Part shown: positions 38,506-52,000 of the stretch, in pieces
Position numbering within the stretch: position 1 is the first letter of the stretch
Layout of the letters: each line of letters starts with the position of its first letter
Assembly: GCA_029948255.1 (NCBI GenBank)
Contig: JALIZF010001686.1
Coordinates: forward strand, 248,001-312,000
DNA length: 64,000 nt
Source: Telmatactis stephensoni
Lineage: Eukaryota; Cnidaria; Anthozoa; Actiniaria; Isophelliidae
Direction of reading: 5' to 3'
Made by a program: the position numbers and the translations under genes
The notes under the pieces: generated by a model
The model's input: only the letters and a program-made list of their open reading frames with translations
What the model was told of the DNA's origin: nothing
Database searches by the model: none

Positions 38506-39044
38506 GGGACTAGCATCAAAATTGTTTGTGTGGGCATACATTCCTCCAAAAATTCATAAAAACCTTAGTATTTCCCATGAGAATTTTCAGAAAACAAACT
38601 ATCCAGTTATCAAATGGCTCTTTGAGAGTCTTTCAGTTTAGTTCAATGAAGTTTTAGCTAAATTAGATATTATTAAAGGGCTACTTGGATGAAAACACAT
38701 TAAAATTGGAAATGACTTGAAACTTAGTAAAACCTATAATTATGTACAACTTCCAATAATCACCAAAAGCAGCATTTTCTTTACATTCAAACGAGACGAA
38801 TAGAAATTGTCAAGTATTTTAGCATTTAAGTTGTGAGTAAATGATGTCATTTACTCAGCCCTATTATTCTTTTAGACTTTATATCAAAATTTCTCTTTGA
38901 AAATGAGCTTGAAAAGCAGATTTTTGGGCAGAGGGTGGACATTTGTTTAACTAAATTCATCTTCAGATAGAAATAAACAGTTTCCAATTTTCATCGATTT
39001 TCATCCAAGTGGGCCCTTAAAAGGATTTTGATGCTAGTCACCCT
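38506..39044. mobile_element. MITE of about 540 bp with AGGG...CCCT termini
   Basis: Left AGGGACTAGCATCAAAAT pairs with right ATTTTGATGCTAGTCACCCT. Inner blocks (TTGGATGAAAACAC / CATCCAAGTGGGCCC, and ATTAAAATTGGAAAT / TTTCCAATTTTCAT) are also inverted. The remaining centre is non-coding. Confidence 0.65.
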
Positions 39045-39599
39045 AATTCAACACCATGTGATATATAACTGGAACATCTTTTATTAGTTTGAGCACGGCT
39101 CTGGTGAGCTACGATGGTTTAAACTTGCCATATGCCAATTACAAAAAGGCTTTTGGTGTAAATGAAACATCTTTTTAACACATCACTATTTTATTTTTGT
39201 ATATAAAGGATTTCTTGAGCGTTTTCTTGGATATCAGTAAAAAGCACACTTCTAAAGCATAAACAAATATTGAAAAATTCCTGGGTAGACGTCATCTAAT
39301 TTATTAGGGTAAATTCTTGATGACTCACAAGTATAGAGCTCAAACCAAGAAATATTGATCCAGTCTATACACACACAGTGTTGTACATGTATGGATACTT
39401 TTAATTTGAAGCATGGATTCAGTTGCACTTTAAACTTTAAATTTGCTTCAATTCAAATTTATAATTATTGTGGTTTTATGATGCAAAAAAGCATTTAAAA
39501 AATGCATTCAATAAAGGATGCATGAATAAAACATTTATTCATCCTTTAATTCCATGAGCTGCATCGGATGTAAATGTACATGCTCTAACAAACATTACT

Positions 39600-39810
39600 C
39601 ACCGTTTTTGTCTTGAACACACATATGTATCCACTGTCAAATCCAATATAGTTCTTATCCTTCACATTGTACCTGGAAAGTCCAACCTGGTTCCTGCCTG
39701 GTAGACTGTAATGTGACCATGAGCATCTCCTGTTCCAATTATTCACTTTTTGGGATTGTAAACCACCATGTCTTCTGTTGTCTTCTCTTCAACATCGTTG
39801 GTTAATGACT
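39600..39810 (-). pseudogene. Exon-like remnant, WD-repeat-like (weak)
   Basis: On the minus strand one frame reads EDMVVYNPKK, a stop, then IIGTGDAHGHITVYQ, which looks like a WD-type propeller strand. A second frame reads YNVKDKNYIGFDSGYICVFK and ends at ACG|GTGAGT. The stop and frame change suggest a decayed or captured exon. I cannot name the parent gene, and it may be chance. Confidence 0.3.
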
Positions 39811-40420
39811 GGTAGATAATCTACCTAAGCATTGATGGCCATTGACTTTTGTAAATGTTTTGTTTGTTGTTTTGGTGTTGTGTTCTTCTTCAGTACTGTT
39901 GTTATTGACCTTCTTTTTAACTCAAGTGAGCCAACATGCTTCTTTTCATTCACCTCATTGTTTAAAGTTGTTTTTTTTCTCTCTCATTCATTTTCTCACT
40001 CTCTTGGTTGTTTTTATTCATTGTTTTGAATTCTTTTCAATATCATCAGTGTTACTTCACAAGTTTTACAAAGGTGATATTTTGATGGCAAGCAGTCTGT
40101 AGGCTCAATTTTAACTACAAAGTCCAGAGAAAGGACACAACCATCAACAATCCCAGACTTGCAACTCAATTATTCCAAAGAGCAATATTTCAAAATTGAT
40201 CAGCTCAGATTGTGAGCGATCCATTATGATCACAATTACTTATCCAGTAGTCTACAGAATGCCTTTTACAGATAATCTTACACTGTGGTACAGGAATACT
40301 TTTAAAAACTAAAATACAATCGGTTATGACTTAAGTTAGAGCAACATACAACACAATGGAAATACAAGAAACTATTATACATAATCTCTAAAAGTTATTA
40401 TATTTGTAGTAAAATCAGTG
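39811..40420. other. 3' flank of RBM26/27
   Basis: T-rich sequence containing the presumed 3' untranslated region of the minus-strand RBM26/27 gene. No consensus AATAAA is obvious just after the stop codon. No other gene is recognised. Confidence 0.4.
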
Positions 40421-43400
40421 TTATCTTCTCCAGGATCTGTCTTCTTCATCGTCTTCTTCTTCATCAAAGTCTTCACCAAGTAATAATGCTTCATCATCAT
40501 CATGGACATCATCATGTTTGTCCTGAGATAAGTAAATGAATAAATATAAGTAAATAAATAAATAAATGAATGAAAAATGAATGAATGAATGAATAAATAT
40601 ATAAATGAGAAAAAAGAAAAAGAAAGAGAGAAAGATATAAAGAAAAAAAAGAAAGAGGAAGGGAGGAAAGGAAGGGAAGAAAGGAGGGGAAGAAGGAAGG
40701 AAGGAAAGATGGAAGGATGGACAGATGGACAGATGGAAGGGAGGAAGAAGCAGGTGAGGAATGTTTCTCTCTAAGTGCAAAGCTACTTACCAAATCTGCA
40801 TCAAAATCTAGGCCTAAATCTTCATCATCTAGCTTACTGGAACTCAGTGTGGAGCTGCGTGAGTGCCTTGGTTGAGGAGCTGCTGTTGATGGTTTATTAG
40901 CTTCAGCTGTACTCACAGGGGTGGTGACTGGAGGTTTGTACCAAGATAACTCTAGGATTTTATCTTTAAGCTTTTTAGCTTTGAATGCCTACATAAGACA
41001 TTGGATTAGTGATTTAGTAGATCTAGGAATATGACTTACACTTGTGATCCACACTGTAATTTTTCTTACACAAGCAACAGTTTCTGATATTCTGCTGCAC
41101 CGTCTTTGTGAGATTTCATTAAACTACATTGTACAGAGTATCATGTCTGGCAACAATGGTGGCAACTTATCTCTGTAACACTTTGAACATTGTGTGCCAT
41201 ATTCTCAATTTTTCAATTTTTCATAACTTATTATAATATTACATTTTTTGTAAACATATGTAATAAATTATCTTGCCATGCATTTTTATATATTATAAAT
41301 ACTTTTAATTGATTTTCATATAATAGATTAGTTTTGTGATAGATAATTAACTATATGACAACCTCTAGGTAGACCAGATTTTACAACTGGCTTGTAAAAT
41401 TTGATAGAGCATTTGTTTTGAAACAAAGTTATTATATATATTGAATGTTACATGCTGACAATGATTTTTCTCGGCAACAAAATCCAAAATTGAGGTGGAA
41501 GTGCAAACCATTGCAGCATGTATCACCAGCTGTAATTTGTCATGGAGAAAATCTTACTATTTCAGCTTCTTTTCTTGTTCTGAAGGTTAAAACAAGACTG
41601 CACTTTTCAGCATCATAATCAGTGGCATCAACATTTCCAAATTCCTTCAAAATAGAATAATAAAGTTCAATATATTAATTAAGAAAAATATTAATTGATA
41701 GTCCCCCTAAGGAGCTTTTTAGTGACAATCACTTCACACTATCACTACATTCTGTATTCTATACACACACCAGTTGACTCACATGTCAGTTTTTCCTGTG
41801 TGAGGAAAATCTGGAGAAAAACTCTTGTGGCAAGTGAGAGAACATTAAGTTAAGTATAGCTCAACACTGGCAGTTAATGCTGGCCAAAGCAGTGAAACTC
41901 AGGCAAGAGTATTAAAAAACATGAATATAAGTGACTTCTAATGAAATAGACCTAATCCACCCATCACATTTTCCCAATTCATGTGTGACAAACCTCTGGA
42001 GGATTCATTTTCTTTGGGTAACTGATGATAATCCGACGAGTTTCAAAACAAAAGCAGATAATTCCTCAGGAGGTTTGTCATGCTGAATTGGGAAAACATT
42101 GTCACACGATGGATTAGGTCCATTGTAGATTCTCCTCTAAGAACATTTTCAATTTTCAGACATTTACAATTTTCAGACAATCAACAAAGGAGTACCTACA
42201 AATTGTTCAGATGGCAGTTTTGGTTCTTGCACAGTACCCAGTTATTAATATAACAGCTTGCTAATGATATTGATAGCTTGATTTAAAGATTTTGTAAAAA
42301 CTATTAATAGGGTAGTGTTGTTCAATATACCATAAAGTGCTCAATGATGTCATCTTTATCTTCTAAAATGATGTCAGCAACACTAATCTGCTTAGACTGT
42401 GTGTCCAGTGACCCACTTTCTTTTGTCCAAACTCTGGAACCACGGCCACGTCCACGTCCACGCCCTCTTCCTCTTCCACCACGTCCCCTTGGAGTGCTTA
42501 GACCTCTTCCTTTGACAGGACCATCTAGAAGTCCCAAGGACTTGGCCTGAAATGAACATGACTTCAGTTATAGTGATTGAATATAAATTAATTAAAATAC
42601 ATATCAAACCAACCTCTTGTTTGAGTTCTTCAACTTTCTTTTTCAATTCTGTTGTATCTTCACCACTGTGTTGGTGGGTTATCAAGTCAAGCTCTTGATC
42701 TAAGATAGCTTTCTGTGCCTACAACCAATAATGAGTGAGTGAATGAATGAATGAACAAATGAATGAATGCATAATTTCTAACTCCCCTGAAGGAGCTTTT
42801 ACAAGGCAATATTTCCACATTTCATTAAAATGAACTCCCCTTAAGGTGGCCCGTACCTATTGATTTCTTTGTTGGGCATGAATTTCAATCGCGTCTTTTT
42901 ACATCAAATCCTTGTCCGATTTCTGAGAAATTTGCAGCCATTTGTCTACAAGCCTTGAAATTTGTACCGGTAATTATTTTTCTGCGAATTAGATCAAGTA
43001 ATTCGAGATATCAGACGATTTTTAAAAATGGCTTTTTGAGAAAAATTGGTCATAAATCCAAAATTCTAAGGTGAATTTTTTTCCTATTTCGTCAATCAAG
43101 TATTAAGGCATAGAGGACTACATACAACATGTATCGTGCCAATTGGTGCCATAGAAGTTGCGATACAAAATTTGTGCTGCCTGTTACGACGCAAAATTAT
43201 GTAGTCAAAACTACCGCCAAAATCTCAACAAAATTTCAAAAACAGCGAGAACTATATCTGCTATAAGAAAGACAAATACCTATTGTAACTTGTAAACAAA
43301 ATTTGGAGAGATGAGAAGCTAAACGCCAATGTTATCCTCAAGCAAACTTGGGGAGTAATTTTTGTGACCACGAGGTGAACGTTGCGAATTTGTATTACTT

Positions 43401-46097
43401 CGACTTCTACAAATTCTGTCGAATTGTTTTGTGAAATTTTCTTGGTATGGGATAGAACAAGATGTTAACATACCTGTTGCCAAGTGTCGTTGTGTTTGCT
43501 GCACTAGGTATAATTCAGTAAGCTTCAAAAGTAAGCAACTTCATCGAGTCGACGTTTGAGCTGCCAAGGTAAAGCCCTCACGGTTTGTTAATTTATTCAA
43601 AACGACACCTTACTATCTGTTGTAAAATTCCGCACGGGATCCAGACTTTTGGGAATAAAGACAGCAGTTCTCTGAATACAATTGCTTCTGAGTCTAAATC
43701 CCGTGTGGAATTTTGCAGCAGATAGTAAGGTGTTGTTTTGAATAAATTAACAAACCGTGAGGGCTTTACCTTGGCAGCTCAAACGTCGACTCGATGAAGT
43801 TGCTTACTTTTGAAGCTTACTGAATTATACCTAGTGCAGCAAACACAACGACACTTGGCAACAGGTATGTTAACATCTTGTTCTATCCCATACCAAGGAA
43901 ATTTCACAAAACAATTCGACAGAATTTGTAGAAGTCGAAGTAATACAAATTCGCAACGCTCACCTCGTGGTCACAAAAATTACTCCCCAAGTTTGCTTGA
44001 GGATAACATTGGCGTTTAGCATCTCATCTCTCCAAATTTTGTTTACAAGTTACAATAGGTATTTGTCTTTCTTATAGCAGATATAGTTCTCGCTGTTTTT
44101 GAAATTTTGTTGAGATTTTGGCGGTAGTTTTGACTACATAATTTTGCGTCGTAATAGGCAGCACAAATTTTGTATCGCAACTTCTAAGGCACCAATTGGC
44201 ACGATACATGTTGTATGTAGTCCTCTATGCCTTAATACTTGATTGACGAAATAGGAAAAAAATTCACCTTAGAATTTTGGATTTATGACCAATTTTTCTC
44301 AAAAAGCCATTTTTAAAAATCGTCTGATATCTCGAATTACTTGATCTAATTCGCAGAAAAATAATTACCGGTACAAATTTCAAGGCTTGTAGACAAATGG
44401 CTGCAAATTTCTCAGAAATCGGACAAGGATTTGATGTAAAAGGACGCGATTGAAATTCATGCCCAACTGAACAAATCAATAGGTACGGGCCACCTTAAGC
44501 TTCCTCCTCCTCCTTCTCTTCAATCTATTTTTAATTATTATATACTCTGAATAACTCAAAATACTGAACTTGTAAATAAGATGAGTGGTAAAAATAATGC
44601 CCCACCTATCTGAGGCCCTGACAATGGTTTCCCTGTGAGCATAGTCCCGGCCCCCACAGGTAATTTCTGACATGAAGATAGGGAGACTCTCCCGGTCTAG
44701 GCCATTTTCTGTTGAGCATGCGCTCCAGTAACTTAGCAATGCATGTGAACAAGAAACACTTGATTGTTCAACACTTGATCATTCAATCACAAGAGAGTCT
44801 TTTCCTGTCAAAACTGAATTCAAACGGTTGGTTCGTCCATGGTCGTGGATGGTAGGATGTCCTAGACTGGCAACTGTAGTCTCCTATTTTTCACACCAGA
44901 AATTACCTACAGGATACTCACAGGGAAACAGTGGGTTTATGGTCAATGGCTAGTGCAATTACTAAAACATACCAGTTGTCTTGCTTGTGATGGACTCTGC
45001 TTGGACTTGGCTGTCATTGCTGCCAGCTCTATTTCTTGCTTGATGGATTCAATATTCTTACTTAATGATTTCAGAGTCTGACAAAAAACAACAACAAAAA
45101 ATACAATCTCATTAACATAATTATCCAGACAAAAGCAAAATGTACATGCAAATCTTTCAAATGTCAAGAGTTATATTTGGATTGTTTAAATAAATTCTAA
45201 AATGAGAGTGTGTTCCATGGCTACATTGTAGCTTGAATTAAGAATCTCAATTTTAGTCAGATTTGTATTCCTGCCCTTCCAAATCAAACCAGCAGGTCCA
45301 AATTGATTCAGATGTCAAACTTTGTCATTATATAGATCTAATTACGACAATTTGTTGGAAAATATGACCTTTGAACTTTTAAGTTTTAAAATGTAAGATG
45401 GCAGCTCCATGCAAAAGGTCATGAGGAACAAGACTTGAGATGATTTCCAAGAATCATAAGCTACAAACCTGCATGATACTGTCTTTCTCTGATGCTGCAA
45501 GATTCTTCTTCTCAAGTTTGGAGATCAGCAACTGTAATGTCACAAATATTTCAGTTAATCTATCAGAGTAACTTAAGAGATACCAATTGAGAGGCATTCT
45601 GTATTATTGGTGCTTGGAATTTCCCATTGAAAAAACAATAAAATTAAGAAGATGGATGAATAAATGAATGGGACTGGATGGATGGGTGAATAAAGGAATG
45701 GGACTGGATGGATGGGTGAATAAATGAATGGGACTGGATGGATGGGTGAATAAAGGAATGGGACTGGATGGATGGGTGAATAAATGAATGGGACTGGATG
45801 GATGGGTGAATAAAGGAATGGGACTGGATGGATGAGTGAATAAATGAATGGGACTGGATGGATGGGTGAATAAAGGAATGGGACTGGATGGATGGGTGAA
45901 TAAAGGAATGGGACTGGATGGATGGGTGAATAAAGGAATGGGACTGGATGGGTGGATAAAAAAGTTATTTTAACAATCAAAATAAAGTTATAAATAAAGA
46001 AATTGTGCTCATCCGTTTGTACCTTTTGTTGCTGAATCTGCTTGTCTAGAAGGTCTTGTTTCTGTTTTTGAATTTCAAGCTTTTTCTTCATAATATC
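40421..46097 (-). CDS. RBM26/27 exons 11-18: coiled coil, RGG, RRM-like, acidic tail
   Basis: Exons 11-14 form a coiled coil (MKKKLEIQKQKQDLLDKQI, LLISKLEKKNL, SKNIESIKQEIELAAM, DTTELKKKVEELKQE). Exon 15 has an RGG/GR run (GGRGRGRGRGRGRG) and starts the second RRM-like unit (ISVADIILEDKDDIIEHF). Exons 16-17 complete it (EFGNVDATDYD, LVLTFRTRKEAEIAF, LELSWYKP). Exon 18 is an acidic tail. Introns carry simple repeats, a minisatellite and the TTAA palindrome. Confidence 0.92.
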
Positions 46098-49000
46098 CTA
46101 AAAGTCATGACATGGTTTATTAATAAGAATATTAAAAAGTTTCCACATGGGCACTTTTCTTTGACAATTTTTTCACCTAGAAGTTAATGTTGCAGCATGT
46201 GACACATTTAGAATAAAAAGTTTTCACATGGCCATCTTGACATGCCAAACCCAAATAGTGCTATTCTATAATTCTATTAAAACCTCTGTACAAAGGCCAC
46301 ATTCCCCAGCGAGAGAAGAAGTATGGCCATAGGCAGTGGAGCAGGGGGGACAGGGGGCTCCAGCTCCCCCCAGTAAAAAAATGTGGGGGCCCTGAGCCTC
46401 CCCACCTTTCAGAGGGCTCTGCCGCCTCTGCTTTGGGGAATTTACTGAATAAGAGACTGTAGGGAATTGGTGTGCTCTTGACTTGAGGATGAGCCCCCTA
46501 CTTTTCATAGGGCTTTGATGACTGTACCTGTCTTTGTTGTAGTCTTGGTGTAACCTTGGGCTTTGTAGCTACCTGGTGACACAGGTGTTGTTGTGGTAGT
46601 TGTAGTTTCTGTGGTAACTGATGTTGATACTGCAGTTGTTGTTGTTGTTGCTTCTGTGGTTGTTTCTGTTGTTGATACATCAGGGGCTGTAGTTGCTGTT
46701 GTTGGTTGTCTGACAAATGTAGTCTTTCCACTTTGAAACATCGTTGGTTTGGCTGGTGGAACCTATTGATGTATCCACAGTTACCACTTTGATTATAATT
46801 GCTAAAAACACTACCTAAATTGCTTCTTATTTTCAAATAAGATCTGACAGAGATACTGTCATAGAGGAGAGGGAATAATTTATTTCTTCAAGCAACATAT
46901 TCATGTTTGACCAAAGTAAATCTTTACTTTTAAATGTATTTTTATAAACTAATTTGTTGCTTCATTTTATTTCAGTTTTATCTAAAGATAGAGCATAACA
47001 CAGTGTCTTTCTGAGGGATGAGAAACTTTATACTCAAAATATAACACTAGAGATAAATAAAATAGAGATAAATTTGAACTACATTGTTTACCTTGGATTC
47101 TGTCTTTGTAGCAGCACCACCTTTACCTGAAGACTATAAGGTACAAAAAATGTTGTTGTTATTGTTGTAAGAGTTAATTTGTATAATTATGTGTTATTTA
47201 TGTTAACAAAGATTGTCCTTGCAAATTGTTTCGTGTAATATCAGCTAACAAAAGCTTGGTCAATCCTGTATTTACTTGTTTGAGTAAGCACCACAACTGA
47301 TCAAATGCTGCCCTTGATTAAGCACCAAATCTGAGAGCAAAGTTATTAATAAACACCACCCTCAAATAAACACTACTTTTGTTCACACAATGTGCTGTAC
47401 TGAACTCAGCCTTGAGCAGATCATCTTGAAAAATGCCACCCAGAATAAGAAATCCCAAAAAATTCATGCTGTGGTGCTTAAATGAGTAAATATGGTAGCC
47501 CTGTAGCTTACCTGATCATTGTCCTTATCAGGTTGATGCCAGAATACTCTAATAAACCTATTGCCCAACACAGCATCAGGGCAAGTGTAGGCTGCTTTGG
47601 CCTCAAAGTGTTTGGAGTAGGTGATTAAAGCAGCTTCAGCATCACCAAATGCATTCACCTACAAAGACAAAGAAATTGACTACCTTTGTTTGCTCTTGGT
47701 TTCTATGGTTACCACCTTGTTGCAAGGGAGAGGCCACATCCCTTGTGGTGACATCATGGCACTCAAGCCCAATTTCATAACTTCCACTGACAAGTTGAGC
47801 CCTCTGTAGAAGTATTACTTTCATACAAACAACAAAGGCTGAATATGTCTTGCACAATTGGTAGACAGATTTAACAAATGTGATGTGATGCAAGAATTGG
47901 TGGTGAGACCGACTAATATCTCATGCTCATTTATTGTCTAACTACCATGACATTGTCACTATGCCATATTCAAGGTCCCATTTTACCATGGGATATTGGC
48001 AACATTATTTTGAACGTTACTCATCACCTTCTTGCATTCATTTGATCCTCTATGAATGTCTTGTTGCATTTGTTTTTATATTACTAATAATTTGACATAA
48101 TCAACAAGAACCAGACAATAATTGGTATATAACACTACATAATACTTGGTACATTATGTCATTCTGGTTGAGAACTGTGTGTGATCACAGTACATGCAAG
48201 ACATCCAAATATGATGAGAAAACAGTCATGCCATTCAAGTTCATCTGGTGGAACACTTTTTTGATCTCACTACATTTTGACATCATCTTTGCATCGCTTA
48301 GAGAACAGACACACACAGATAAACAAATTCTTTTTCTTAACTAAAATTTATGTATGGTACCTGAATGTTGACAATGTTTCCAAATTTCTTGAAATGTTCA
48401 TTGAGTTTAGTAATGTTATTGAATTCTCTGGGGATTTTCTTGATTTCTAAGGTATCATTAAATTTCTTCCATGCTGGTTTGTTCTGTGTGTTGTTAGTGA
48501 CTTTTTCTGGTTCAGTCTTTTGTTGATTCTGTTTGTCTGGTCCAATTACTACTCTGTTACTCTCTCCCGATGGCTTGTCTGAAGTCACTAAAACATAGGT
48601 GAATTGCAAATAGAATAAGTCACACCAAAGGCTGACATTAAAATCATACAAGTATATACATACCAAAATCATAAAAAAATGCCTTTAAGCTCTTACAGTA
48701 AGTGGTAAAGGAACTAAGGGACAAAGGGGGAAGGAAGGGACATCCCAGGGAACTTGGCTGCAGTACAGGGAGCTCTACTAAAATAATCTCCTTTCTATTG
48801 GGAAATACAGTTATTCTCAAAAAGGTTGTCCAGATGAAAGGATGTTTGATCATTAATAAACATATGTGACCCTATTTGCGAAAACCGGGCTTAACGAAAT
48901 TAGCATTAAAGCATTATTTCATTTCAACGCGTTTTGGACCGTTGAGAATGCGTTAGAAACATTACCAACGCTTTGAAAAACATTCTCAATGCTTCGGCAA

Positions 49001-52000
49001 GCATTCTCAGATCGCTGAAATAGCGCTTGAGAAACCGTTTAAAAACATTCTCAACGATTTTCATGAGCATTCTCAGAGCGTTGGCATAACATTTGAAAAA
49101 CGGTTTGAAAACATTCCCAACGTTTTGTTAGTAAAATAATCAACCCAAATTCCAATGGACTGCATGAAGGTCAGAGTTTGCAGAATACCGAAAACTACCG
49201 TAATCATTTTTATACCAAGGGCATAACATTTGAGAAACACATTTCCTTACTCTTCTGTCAAATGCGTCTGTGTTGAAAACACTAAATCGTACTTAAATAA
49301 ATAAATAAATATTTTGTGTTTTCAGGTAATAAATTACACTCAAATGTATTAAGTGAGGGAAAATTCAATAAACATTTACAGTGTATTTGAGAAGATGCTA
49401 ATCAGATTAAGTTTAAAACTTTGATTGATTTCATTCGTACTTGAAACAAATTCACATTAAATAAGAAGTGTTAAAGATTGAGACTGACGATTCAACCAAT
49501 TTGAAGTTTCAAAAATTGTTACTGTAATATCCACAGAGCAGCGCGGATTCGTTTAAGTAAATAAAACACTGCCATCTAGTTAAACGAAATAAACGATTTT
49601 TTCTTCTTAATTAACGAGAAAGTGAGAAAATGAACCATGTTTAGTCTCGTCACACATGGTTGTGTTGAGGATTCGCCTGGCGTGACGAGACTAAAATGAC
49701 TGCGAAGGAGTCTAAACCGTTAAAGGAAAATTATTATTTAGTTTGAAGTAGGTGACAAAGAATAAATAAAAACAATGGGTTTAAAATCTACTGAGAACTG
49801 TTAGATTACTGCTATTTGCCTGAGTTCAAGAAGATCAGTAAAGATTAACGTGTTGACGGTAAATGCATGTGTCGATAGATGTTACAAAACGCACAGCTCA
49901 GCTTGAATCAATGAAAATTTTCAGACTTCTGCAATCCACCTTACTGAACTAGAATACCCTCTTCTGTTAAGTATTTTTATTTTCTCCAATCATAGCATTC
50001 TTTTGGTGAATAAGTCTCTTTGGAATTCAGTATGTTTGGTTATTCACATGTCAATCATAGTACTAAAAATTATAATTACGAAGAATTGAATAATTCCAAA
50101 ATAATTATTTTGCGATTCCAAAATACTTATTTGCTGTGATATACCATCTAAAGACCATATTTCTATGCTTTAGAGTCTTTCTGAAAATTGTTTGAGTTGT
50201 TTATCTAGCACTAAATTATTTATCGTCTTGTCGCTTTAAACGTCGGAAGGCGACGACAAGCCCTAGTGTTGTCTCGTTACGTCTTTTATTATAAAACGGC
50301 ACTCACCTGACTCAAATATTTATTGGGTTCACAAGAGGCTCTAAATTCTGAGATCATTTCGTGTGTGAATGGCTCATCAAGGAAAGCTGAAGTCCATGGG
50401 AAAGCGGGACCTTCAAAAGATTTCTGTGTGACTTCATGATCAAGCAGTTGAAAACATGACCGCGACTTGAAAGCTTTTTGACAGCTCATCACTATTAGCG
50501 TACAAAGGGATTGTACACGGTATCAGCTAACGCAGCACGTCAGACTAGACTAGATTTACCAAACAAGTTTCATGATTCAAATTGGCATCTTCGTACATTT
50601 GCAGTATCAGGACAATCAAATTGTACAGTTCTAGTTAATTATAATGCTAGTTTTCTATCCGATTCGATTAATTGATTAATTGAGACATTTTCAAAGTCTA
50701 CTGATCATATCTGACTGGCTGACATTCCAAATGCATTTTTAATGTTTTGTTAAATTGAAGGTGAACAACGTTGGTAATGCTATTTAAAACATAATCAAAC
50801 GTTATCAACCATTCTCAAGCGTTCAGACAATCTCATCCAATGCATTTTCATCGTTGGGTTGAATGTTGGCAACGCATTCCTGTTATCAAGATCATTGTCA
50901 ATTCGTTGAGCAGTACTATCAATTTCATTTCAACGTTCTATCAGATCGTTGAGGAACATTTTCAATGCATTACAATGCGTTCAGAAGCGTGGAAAACGCA
51001 CTTAAACACTAATTTCGTTAAGCCCGGTTTTCGCAAATAGGGTCACATATACCACATTTTCAATTTTCTGGCAAGAATTCTAAATTTAGCTGCAAAACTA
51101 CAGTCCATTATACACAATAATTATATAATATACAATTACTTTCAATTGGTATTTTGAATTGAAATTCCTGCCAGAAAATTGAAAATCTGATATAAGTAAA
51201 TAAGTAACAACTAAACGACTTCTCATCTGGACAACCTTTTTGAGAATGACTGTATATAGCTATTAAAGGGTGGTCAAATACCCAGAGCATCCTTCTCCCC
51301 TCCCCTCCATCACTGTGTCCCTGAGGATGAAGCCCTTACTGCCATTTGGATAGAAATAAACTGTTTCTAGTATAAAGTTACCTTGCACAGTAAGTTGTGA
51401 CTGACTGGAAGGTACTGTTATCAGTTCCCTAGACTGTAATGGAATGTTGGGGTTGTATGGCACAACAGGTGTCACCACTGGTGGTCTAGGAACACCAATA
51501 CGCATCCATACTGGGAGCCTTTCAAATTGTGGCTGTTCTGGATTGTAGGAATCTACAGAAAGAGTATTGAATGAAGGCATGTTTCTAAAGAGTTAATACA
51601 AATAAAAATTGAGTGTAATCAAAGCAATAAAATCATTATTATTTGCTTAGAATGAGGTTCCAGAAATATCTATACCCCAGCATGGGGTGATTAAAATACA
51701 GGTCACCCCTCTATAACCTGCAATAATATTTCCTTCCCTAAAACTCTAATCCTCATTAAGACCTACCGGTATGTAGTTCAAACGTTACATCTCACATGTG
51801 CCAAACTCAATACAAATAAGTCAAATCTTTTGTTTCTTCTCATTATCATCTCATTTGCATTGAATTCAGCACGTGAGATGCGACGTTTGAACTAGGCCTA
51901 AGACTGAAATTACCCAGTAATGCAGTAATGATTGAGTTTCAATCATGTGACTGTTTTGATTTAGCACTGTCTATAAAACAAACTGAAGACATCCATGCAA

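Larger units (their letters stand above)
48808..51252. mobile_element. TA-flanked MITE (outer) split by a second element
   Basis: The outer termini CAGTTATTCTCAAAAAGGTT and the inverted AACCTTTTTGAGAATGACTG are flanked by TA on both sides. Between them, beyond the nested element, is another inverted pair (TTTTCAATTTTCTGGCAAGA near 51056 and TGCCAGAAAATTGAAAA near 51170). Ends resemble those of the small MITE at 2199. The position is an RBM26/27 intron. Confidence 0.78.

Noticed and set aside
43319..44019. Two identical 69-residue open frames on opposite strands
   Set aside because: They are mirror copies within the palindromic element. No family resemblance and no separate evidence of coding.
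45573..46091. 172-codon minus frame with PVPFLYSPIH repeats
   Set aside because: Only its first 25 codons (46097-46023) are a real RBM26/27 exon. The rest reads through the donor into a 30-bp minisatellite.
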